The translations under genes were made by a program, and so were the position numbers. Source: a virus. Taken from it: a stretch of 24,745 nt of DNA. Each line of letters opens with the position of its first letter. Position 1 is the stretch's first letter. The notes beneath the pieces were generated by a model. That model was not told the origin of the DNA. It worked only from the letters and a program-made list of their open reading frames with translations, and made no database searches. The stretch lies in IMG/VR virus record IMGVR_UViG_3300046002_003702, positions 1 to 24,745 of that record; one strand, given 5' to 3'. Of this stretch, positions 14,400 through 18,991 are shown piece after piece.

Positions 14400-14566
14400 T
14401 TCGTGCTCCTTAGCGCCTCAAGATAAGAAGGAAGACCAGCCAGAGTATTCACCAGCACCGCCTCCATGAGATCGGCATCGCCAGACTCAACGGCTTCCAG
14501 AAGATTATGCGAAGCCGTATACATCGCATCGCAGACATCCGTATAAATTGCTTTCATTGCACCCAT
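14396..14566 (-). CDS. Small helical protein of unknown function
   Basis: A 56-residue protein. I take ATG at 14566 because TTGGAGA lies 8-9 bases upstream; a longer frame from a TTG at 14602 would overlap the zinc-ribbon gene. The sequence is predicted fully helical and acidic: MGAMKAIYTDVCDAMYTASH, then LLEAVESGDADLMEAVLV and LAGLPSYLEALRSTK. No metal site or membrane segment is seen, and I do not recognise the family. Its stop overlaps the next start by ATGA, one base after the preceding gene ends. Confidence 0.6.
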   Translation of the reverse strand: MGAMKAIYTDVCDAMYTASHNLLEAVESGDADLMEAVLVNTLAGLPSYLEALRSTK

Positions 14567-14567
14567 T

Positions 14568-14675
14568 TTATTTTTCTCCAATTCTGATAAGGAAACAGTC
14601 AAAACATTCGTGCATCTTTGCTACTGAATCAAATCTTGCCCCACACTTGAGGCAGGTATTTTCAGTGGTGGACAT
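14568..14675 (-). CDS. Mini zinc-ribbon protein
   Basis: A 35-residue protein read from ATG at 14675 to TAA at 14568. Nearly the whole protein is one zinc ribbon: Cys8 and Cys11 in NTCLKCGARF and Cys24 and Cys27 in HECFDCFLIR, spaced as two CxxC knuckles 12 residues apart. It starts in a TAATG overlap with the gene before it, and the next gene starts one base after its stop. Such mini zinc proteins commonly bind nucleic acid or a host enzyme; the target here is unknown. Confidence 0.7.
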   Translation of the reverse strand: MSTTENTCLKCGARFDSVAKMHECFDCFLIRIGEK

Positions 14676-14911
14676 TACGCACCTGCCTTATTCTTGTTAG
14701 AAGGATGATCAGGAGAATTCCAGGGAACGCAGGTCTCGCAAACTAGATCTGCGCCACCAAGAAGATGAGTGAAATAAAGCGCCCAATTGCCAAGCGGAGT
14801 GCGATGCTTGACCGCCTTCGGCTTTGCCTCAATCGCGCAACGCAGATACATTCCAGAATGTTCCTCGCAAAGAACATCGCCATTATCAGAAACCCATAGA
14901 CGCTCAGACAT
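14675..14911 (-). CDS. Small Cys/His protein, probable zinc binder, unknown function
   Basis: A 78-residue protein read from ATG at 14911, with AAGGAGTGGATCTA upstream; a longer frame to 14995 runs inside the previous gene and is not needed. It has CEEHSGMYLRCAI (about residues 15-27) and LVCETCVPWN near the C-terminus, enough Cys and His for one zinc site. RTPLGNWALYFTHLLGGADL lies between them. It shows no known fold to me. Both ends are TAATG overlaps, so it is translated as part of the operon. Confidence 0.65.
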   Translation of the reverse strand: MSERLWVSDNGDVLCEEHSGMYLRCAIEAKPKAVKHRTPLGNWALYFTHLLGGADLVCETCVPWNSPDHPSNKNKAGA

Positions 14912-15213
14912 TAGATCCACTCCTTCACGATCGCAACGAGTACAGAAGAAGAAATTATTTGACCCGAGAATTGAGCATGAGCAGAAGTTCCCCAATTCTC
15001 AATCTTGTAAATATGAATGCTTTCATCTTCCACAGTAAGACGCACGCCATTCTTCATGCTGAAACCTTTTGCATAAGGAACCTTTTCGTAATAACCAGCA
15101 GAAACAAGATCAGCGCCGTTCCATCTGTTATCAACTGGAACATCGCACTCACCAGAGATCGCAAGCTCAGTCGCGGCTTCGACGATCACATCTTCAAGGA
15201 CTAGAAATGACAT
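14911..15213 (-). CDS. Unknown protein, first gene of the minus-strand operon
   Basis: A 100-residue protein read from ATG at 15213, preceded by a GGGGGG run at good spacing. It begins MSFLVLEDVIVEAATELAIS. The middle is strand-rich with a Trp-Asn-Gly turn (VDNRWNGADLVSAGYYEKVP) and the C-terminus reads SGQIISSSVLVAIVKEWI. No motif of a known enzyme was seen. As first gene it shows that the operon is read away from the DNA-metabolism genes. The leader contains a 13-bp palindrome that may be an operator. Confidence 0.65.
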   Translation of the reverse strand: MSFLVLEDVIVEAATELAISGECDVPVDNRWNGADLVSAGYYEKVPYAKGFSMKNGVRLTVEDESIHIYKIENWGTSAHAQFSGQIISSSVLVAIVKEWI

Positions 15214-15235
15214 TTTATTACCCCCCGTAGGCCTT

Positions 15236-15248
15236 GGGGAATTTCCCC
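15236..15248. promoter_or_regulatory. Perfect palindrome in the leader of the minus-strand operon
   Basis: GGGGAATTTCCCC (six-base arms around a central T) lies 23 bases upstream of the first minus-strand start codon. Its size suits a dimeric regulator such as the RHH protein of the operon. No convincing -35/-10 pair was found for this operon; TTGCTC and TAAGTT, 17 bases apart on the minus strand just upstream, is the best weak candidate. Confidence 0.4.
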
Positions 15249-15311
15249 TCTTGCCACACCCATAACTTAGGGCTTGTCCATACAAAGAGCAATACAGAAA
15301 CACGCCTGAAT

Positions 15312-15332
15312 CCTGTGGGTTTTATCCACAGG
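15312..15332. promoter_or_regulatory. DnaA-box hairpin in the divergent intergenic region
   Basis: CCTGTGG (15312-15318) and CCACAGG (15326-15332) form a perfect 7-bp stem with a 7-nt loop. The right part contains TTATCCACA (15322-15330), a perfect DnaA-box consensus. A nearby TTGTCCATA (15274-15282) is one base from the actinobacterial form TTGTCCACA. The rest of the 243-base gene-free stretch (15214-15456) holds the minus-strand leader and palindrome, GC-rich short repeats around 15350-15380, and no coding I can support. Confidence 0.5.
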
Positions 15333-15456
15333 CAGGACAAACTGAGCGTGAGCGCCAGCGCCCCGGCGGAGCAACGGCGTGGCTGACCCAGAATCGGCTC
15401 CATTACCCCCACAATTGGCGACAACAAGGCACAGCGCCACAAGATCGGGGAGAAGA

Positions 15457-15615
15457 ATGGAAACACAGCTCATCATTGGAGCAGGGATCGCAGCGACCGC
15501 GATCATCACCGCATTATTATTGCGATGGCAGGACGACCCACTCGAAGAAGATATTCGAGCAGCGATGCAATACGAAAGCAAGCAACAGAAAATAGAGAAG
15601 GCGATCCGTCGATGA
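15457..15615 (+). CDS. Small single-pass membrane protein
   Basis: A 52-residue protein starting at ATG 15457, preceded by GGGGAGAAGA; an upstream in-frame GTG at 15379 lacks a good ribosome site. A short polar lead is followed by one membrane segment (LIIGAGIAATAIITALLLRW, about residues 5-24) and then an acidic to basic helix (DDPLEEDIRAAMQYESKQQK). The N-terminus is probably outside and the helix inside. I recognise no family. It begins the rightward DNA-metabolism operon and is coupled to the next gene by ATGA. Confidence 0.6.
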   Translation: METQLIIGAGIAATAIITALLLRWQDDPLEEDIRAAMQYESKQQKIEKAIRR

Positions 15616-15950
15616 AATACCGCGAGCCTTTATTTTCAGTACATGGCAACGCAGGACGCCTGGCGATTTATTTAGAAGAGCAAGACGCCGTCCTCGATTT
15701 GATAGAAGAAACCGGCAAAGAAGTACACCCGGACTACATCGCAGACTTGGCCGTTTACGGCCGGGTTGAAAACATCAGGACAGAAGAAGGCTTCGAAACA
15801 TATTCCAAACATCGCGACAAACTAGATCCCACAGCTTTACTCATTGCAAACATGACCCAGGACGAAGCCCTGACTTTGGCAGAACAGATTCTGATCACAT
15901 GTAGAGCGATGAAAGAACCACAGCCGATCAAATTGGAGATCGTAAAGTAA
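15612..15950 (+). CDS. Unknown early protein
   Basis: A 112-residue protein joined to its neighbour by ATGA and followed with no gap by the resolvase-like gene. It is acidic and mostly helical: GRLAIYLEEQDAVLDLIEET (about residues 15-34), then LDPTALLIANMTQDEALTLA (about 71-90) and a C-terminal strand PIKLEIVK. No catalytic motif, metal site or membrane segment is visible. Its place in the operon suggests a role in DNA metabolism or host takeover, but this is context only. Confidence 0.6.
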   Translation: MKYREPLFSVHGNAGRLAIYLEEQDAVLDLIEETGKEVHPDYIADLAVYGRVENIRTEEGFETYSKHRDKLDPTALLIANMTQDEALTLAEQILITCRAMKEPQPIKLEIVK

Positions 15951-16301
15951 ATGGCAAATCCAAACGGACGCAAAGGCGCACTCTTCGAAACAGATGTAAT
16001 GAAGTGGCTGCGTTCGGTTGGAGCGATCGCTGAACGACTTACCAAAGCCGGCAGCAAAGACGAAGGCGACATCGTCGCGATCGTTGCAGGCAAGACATAC
16101 ATTCTGGAATTAAAGAATCGAAAGAACATCTCGCTCCCGGCGTTCTGGGATGAAGCAACGACAGAAGCGGCGAACTATGCAAAGGCCAGAGGACTAGAGC
16201 AAACGCCACCGGCATACGTCATAATTAAGCGACGCAACGCCGGGATTGAGAAGGCCTGGGTCGTTGAGAATTTAGAGCAGTGGGTACAGCGCCATGATTA
16301 G
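15951..16301 (+). CDS. PD-(D/E)xK nuclease, Holliday-junction-resolvase-like
   Basis: A 116-residue protein that starts directly after the preceding stop. It carries the PD-(D/E)xK core of Hjc-like resolvases and small phage nucleases: E13 in RKGALFETDV, D40 in DEGDIVAI, and E53-x-K55 in YILELKNRKN. SLPAFWDEATTEAANYA (about 61-77) fits the following helix and YVIIKRR the last strand. It probably resolves recombination or replication junctions, or cuts branched DNA before packaging. The related call is a VRR-Nuc-type nuclease. It overlaps the WhiB gene by 8 bases. Confidence 0.75.
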   Translation: MANPNGRKGALFETDVMKWLRSVGAIAERLTKAGSKDEGDIVAIVAGKTYILELKNRKNISLPAFWDEATTEAANYAKARGLEQTPPAYVIIKRRNAGIEKAWVVENLEQWVQRHD

Positions 16302-16758
16302 AACGACGCAACATCTCCCATTTGTGCAGCTCTTCGAGAACGCATCATGCGTCGAAATTGGAGATCCCGATTATTTCTTCCCAGAAGGGAAAGCAGAAGA
16401 GGCAGAGCGCCTCCCAAACCTTCGCAGAATATGCGGCGGTTGTATTGAAAGAAAGGAATGCTTGGCATACGCCATCAAAGAAGAGATCCCACATGGCATC
16501 TGGGGCGGCAAGACGCCGTCCGAGAGGGGCCAGGTCTTGAAGCGCGATCAGAAGATGGAGCGCCAGAAGCGCATCATCAAGCTACGCAATCAAGGAATCT
16601 CAACAGACGAAATCGCCAGAAAAGTAGGCATCAGAGTGACCCAGGTTTACCGGATCTTCACTGAAGCAAACAGGGCGAGAAAGCGAGAAGACCAATCAAA
16701 CCAGAGCAGAAATATTCGATCCGCCGATTTATCTTCATCATTGGAATCTCAACAGTGA
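16294..16758 (+). CDS. WhiB-like Fe-S regulator with C-terminal helix-turn-helix
   Basis: A 154-residue protein. The N-terminal part is WhiB-like: Cys19, Cys47, Cys50 and Cys56 (C-x27-C-x2-C-x5-C) bind a 4Fe-4S cluster, and HGIWGG (67-72) is the family's G[IV]WGG turn. DPDYFFPEG after Cys19 is also typical. WhiB proteins bind the main sigma factor and are confined to actinobacteria and their phages, so this gene indicates the host group. Residues about 93-115 add a helix-turn-helix (KLRNQGISTDEIARKVGIRV) before QVYRIF. The last 25 residues are polar, and the DNA there overlaps the signal-peptide frame of the next gene. Confidence 0.88.
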   Translation: MIRTTQHLPFVQLFENASCVEIGDPDYFFPEGKAEEAERLPNLRRICGGCIERKECLAYAIKEEIPHGIWGGKTPSERGQVLKRDQKMERQKRIIKLRNQGISTDEIARKVGIRVTQVYRIFTEANRARKREDQSNQSRNIRSADLSSSLESQQ

Positions 16759-17144
16759 CCAGTGCGATAGCGGCGTCAGCCTTAACACCAGCCCCGGCAG
16801 CACCGCCGGTCATTTACGAGCAAAGGACACCGATGCAACACATCGATCCAAAGCAGCTCGCCAGAGAGTTACTGGAACCACGCCAGTACATATGCTTCAC
16901 GCGATTAATCGGCAAGGAGAGCGCGTGGAGATCCGTCAATAACCCCACCAGCTCTGCAAAGGGAGTGGGGCAGCTCCTTGCCGGCACATACAAAAATCTA
17001 GGAATGCGACACCCTGAATCCAGAGTGAGCCAGACGATCGCAGCCCTGGCATATATCGGACGACGATATGGATCAGGCGGCCCCTGCGCAGCTTGGTCAC
17101 ATTGGCAAGAACAGAAAACCAAGACCGGCTACGGCTGGTATTAA
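16755..17144 (+). CDS. Lytic transglycosylase, SLT domain (start uncertain)
   Basis: From GTG 16755 (GTGA overlap) the protein has 129 residues. The SLT domain shows CFTRLIGKESAWR (catalytic Glu55), SAKGVGQLL and IGRRYGSGGPCAAWSHW, and ends in GYGWY. It would cut the glycan strands of peptidoglycan. In the same frame upstream of the GTG the DNA encodes a clear signal or anchor: SIRRFIFIIGISTVTSAIAA. The frame is open back to 16665 with no ATG, GTG or TTG, so the natural start may be a rare ATC (16719) or the reading may need a frameshift or base correction. The role could be virion entry, wall remodelling or superinfection control; it is far from the endolysin. Confidence 0.75.
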   Translation: MTSAIAASALTPAPAAPPVIYEQRTPMQHIDPKQLARELLEPRQYICFTRLIGKESAWRSVNNPTSSAKGVGQLLAGTYKNLGMRHPESRVSQTIAALAYIGRRYGSGGPCAAWSHWQEQKTKTGYGWY

Positions 17145-17153
17145 GGGGGAAGA

Positions 17154-17468
17154 ATGACAATCGAAATAGATCACAAAGTCGTCGATTTCGACGACGGAGT
17201 GGGCCAATGGCTGCGCCAATATAAAGAAGCGCAGGCAGAAGCAAAGAAGTGGAGCGAGATTTCAGAGATAGCACGCTCGCACCTTGAAGCAGCGATGGGC
17301 GATGCCGAACTTGCGATGTACCAGAATCGCCCGGTGATCAGATGGACGACGGTCGAAAGCCGGCGCTTCGACACAAAGCGAGCAAGGGAGATCCTTCCCG
17401 AGCAAGTAATCGACGCGCTGGAAACAGTTTCGATCAGCCGGCGATTTACGATCGTGGAGCAAGAATGA
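17154..17468 (+). CDS. Small helical protein upstream of the Cas4-like nuclease
   Basis: A 104-residue protein with AAGGGGGAAGA before its ATG. The first half is a long helix (VGQWLRQYKEAQAEAKKWSE, about residues 16-35). The second half is a mixed domain with RPVIRWTTVESRRFDTKRA and ILPEQVIDALETV. This W...Y...A-K-E...LGDAE-x(n)-W-x-x-V...R.D layout resembles the small partner often found beside phage RecB/YqaJ-type exonucleases. It would then assist recombination or end processing. The partnership is inference from order and sequence pattern. Confidence 0.6.
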   Translation: MTIEIDHKVVDFDDGVGQWLRQYKEAQAEAKKWSEISEIARSHLEAAMGDAELAMYQNRPVIRWTTVESRRFDTKRAREILPEQVIDALETVSISRRFTIVEQE

Positions 17469-17554
17469 GCCTGCCCACAATTATCCCAAACCCAGGCATC
17501 GAAGAGCCTTCTATCTTCGCACCTTACGAAGACGACGAAGAGGACGACGACTAG
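17465..17554 (+). CDS. Small acidic peptide
   Basis: A 29-residue frame coupled by ATGA to the gene before and directly followed by the ATG of the nuclease gene. It reads MSLPTIIPNPGIEEPSIFAP and then an acidic run of nine residues, YEDDEEDDD. The double coupling supports translation. An acidic tail of this kind may mimic DNA or bind a basic partner, but this is speculation; I recognise no family. Confidence 0.5.
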   Translation: MSLPTIIPNPGIEEPSIFAPYEDDEEDDD

Positions 17555-18292
17555 ATGTTCGTATCACCGCACGCACCAGGCAAGGCACTCGGCGATGAAT
17601 TGGCAGCAATCATCACGAAGGCCGGCACATGGACACCGAGATCAAAGCAGGTCTACATCGGGCCATCCGAGATAGGCCATTCATGCACCAGGCGCATCGC
17701 TTACAAACTCCTCGACTGGGATAAAGCAAACGAGATCCCCGGCGGCGGAAACTGGGCAGCGCAAGTCGGAACAGCGATCCATGCGCACCTGGCCGAAATC
17801 TTCGGCAAACTTGAAGACTTCGAAGTCGAACAAAAGGTCACCATTCGAGCCAATCTCAGCGGCACAGTGGACTTATTCGATAAGCGGCGCGGCATTGTTA
17901 TGGATTGGAAAACCACAGGCAGCACAGGGCTAGAGAAGCGACGCAAAGAAGGAGCAACCGAGCAGCAGCTCGTTCAAGTCCAGCTCTACGGCTACGGCAA
18001 AGCGCAAGAAGGCGCAGAGGTTAAACAAGTCGCCCTGATTTATTTACCGACAAGCGGCAGCCTTGACGACATGCATGTGGAACTTCACGATTACGATGAA
18101 TCAATTGCGATCGCAGCCCTGGCGCGACTCGACACAGTCTACGGATTGCTCGCAACCGTCGACGTCGAGAACAGCCCGGAACTTTGGCAATTGATACCAT
18201 CAAGCCCCGATCGGCTTTGCAATTACTGCCCATACTTCCAGCCTTTCAGCACAGACTTAGCGAAGGCATGCAACGGAGATACCACTCCATGA
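17555..18292 (+). CDS. Cas4-like RecB-family exonuclease with Fe-S cluster
   Basis: A 245-residue PD-(D/E)xK nuclease. The core is seen in order: H76 in GTAIHAHLAE, D106 in SGTVDLFDKR, D117-x-K119 in GIVMDWKTTG, and Q142/Y145 in VQVQLYGYG. Four Cys match the cluster of Cas4 and AddB: C44 in GHSCTRR near the N-terminus and C222, C225 and C239 (CNYCPYF...AC) at the C-terminus. Such phage enzymes degrade DNA ends for recombination or replication; no CRISPR array or other cas gene is present. It is coupled to a small gene and then the SSB-like gene, which suggests one end-processing unit. Confidence 0.82.
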   Translation: MFVSPHAPGKALGDELAAIITKAGTWTPRSKQVYIGPSEIGHSCTRRIAYKLLDWDKANEIPGGGNWAAQVGTAIHAHLAEIFGKLEDFEVEQKVTIRANLSGTVDLFDKRRGIVMDWKTTGSTGLEKRRKEGATEQQLVQVQLYGYGKAQEGAEVKQVALIYLPTSGSLDDMHVELHDYDESIAIAALARLDTVYGLLATVDVENSPELWQLIPSSPDRLCNYCPYFQPFSTDLAKACNGDTTP

Positions 18293-18402
18293 TCGAGAAG
18301 ACGATCTCGGACATAGCAAAGGAAATCGCGGAAAGCAATCCGCCTACAGAGTTGGAAAACCAACAAACAAGCAAGACCAAGATAAAGGGGGATCGAGAAT
18401 GA
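18289..18402 (+). CDS. Small charged protein between nuclease and SSB-like gene
   Basis: A 37-residue frame joined by ATGA overlaps to both the nuclease and the SSB-like gene. It begins MIEKTISDIAKEIAESNPPT, an amphipathic helix, and ends in a polar, basic tail. The end of its coding sequence carries the ribosome site (AAAGGGGGAT) of the next gene. It may be a real small partner or a leader that couples translation; I recognise no family. Confidence 0.45.
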   Translation: MIEKTISDIAKEIAESNPPTELENQQTSKTKIKGDRE

Positions 18403-18872
18403 CATTCTCGGAACTAGCAACAGGCGGCGACCAGCCAAAGGTCGCAGATCTAGCAAACCAATTGCTGATCATTGAACCAACCGAATACAAAGCCAGCATC
18501 ACCACAGTGCATGGCGACACCGATGCAATCGAAGTCAACGTGACCAACCTCGACACCGGGGAAATTCACGAAGGGCTTCTATTCTTCAACGTTGCACTTA
18601 AGAACGCGCTGAAGAATAAAGTCGGCCAGAAGGTTCTGGCACGCATTGGACAGGGAACAGCAAAGCCAGGAAAGTCAGCGCCCTGGATCCTGATCGACGC
18701 AACCAGTAACCCGGCGGATTTGGCAAAGGCGAATGCATTCGTGGCTCAGGCCCCTGCGAAGCCTGCGGCAGCGCCAGCAGCAGCAACCGAACCAAAGCAA
18801 GTGGTGACCGCCGATGGATTAACCCCAGAAGTAATCGCGCTCCTTGCACAGCTTGGGGCAAAGCCAGCATAA
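18399..18872 (+). CDS. Probable single-stranded DNA-binding protein (OB-fold)
   Basis: A 157-residue protein. Residues about 18-105 are strand-rich with QLLIIEPTEYKASITTVHGD, VNVTNLDTGEIHEGLLFFN, a helix LKNALKNKVGQKVLARIGQG and SAPWILIDA, an arrangement seen in small actinophage proteins I take as OB-fold ssDNA binders. An Ala/Pro-rich linker (about 118-138) follows, then a helix TPEVIALLAQLG. The usual acidic tip of bacterial SSB is missing. Its place after the Cas4-like nuclease and before the methyltransferase and primase supports a replication or recombination role. The call rests on layout more than on a motif. Confidence 0.55.
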   Translation: MTFSELATGGDQPKVADLANQLLIIEPTEYKASITTVHGDTDAIEVNVTNLDTGEIHEGLLFFNVALKNALKNKVGQKVLARIGQGTAKPGKSAPWILIDATSNPADLAKANAFVAQAPAKPAAAPAAATEPKQVVTADGLTPEVIALLAQLGAKPA

Positions 18873-18880
18873 GGTAACCA

Positions 18881-18904
18881 TTCTCGGATGGGCTCATCTG
18901 AGGA
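18881..18904 (+). other. 10-bp RNA hairpin between SSB-like and methyltransferase genes
   Basis: TTCTCGGATG (18881-18890) pairs with CATCTGAGGA (18895-18904) around a GGCT loop, ten pairs including two G-U. No T run follows, so it is not a typical terminator. It starts 9 bases after the SSB-like stop and is followed 4 bases later by the tRNA-like segment. Confidence 0.55.
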
Positions 18905-18908
18905 AGGC

Positions 18909-18963
18909 GCGTGGGCCAGGCGGCCGTAGGGGAAGCGAATCGGTTCGAGTCCGATTACACGCA
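18909..18963 (+). other. tRNA-like fragment (T-arm and acceptor stem, no anticodon arm)
   Basis: ATCGG-TTCGAGT-CCGAT (18939-18955) is a perfect tRNA T-arm with the conserved TTCGAGT loop. The next seven bases TACACGC (18956-18962) pair with GCGTGGG (18909-18915) at six of seven positions including one wobble, like an acceptor stem, with A18963 as discriminator. Only 23 bases separate acceptor and T-arm, so a D-arm could fit but no anticodon arm. It may be a decayed tRNA, a tRNA-like RNA element, or part of an attachment site derived from a host tRNA; no integrase gene is seen. The rest of the 119-base gap is the hairpin and the ribosome site of the next gene. Confidence 0.45.
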
Positions 18964-18991
18964 CGCAAGAATGAATAACAAGGGGGAATCA

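Noticed and set aside
14396-14602. Longer start (TTG 14602) for the 56-residue minus-strand protein
   Set aside because: It would overlap the zinc-ribbon gene over 35 bases and has no better ribosome site than the ATG at 14566.
14824-15204. 126-residue + frame opposite the minus-strand operon
   Set aside because: The minus strand has better ribosome sites, tight overlaps and more protein-like products.
16665-16758. Programmed -1 frameshift from WhiB-HTH into the muramidase
   Set aside because: The phase would fit a -1 shift, but no X XXY YYZ heptamer in the right phase was found between 16665 and 16755; a rare start or a base change is simpler.
17555-18292. Cas4 as part of a CRISPR adaptation system
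   Set aside because: No cas1, cas2 or array is present; phage Cas4-like nucleases commonly stand alone.
18909-18963. A functional tRNA gene
   Set aside because: T-arm and acceptor are present but only 23 bases lie between them, so there is no anticodon arm; kept as a tRNA-like fragment only.
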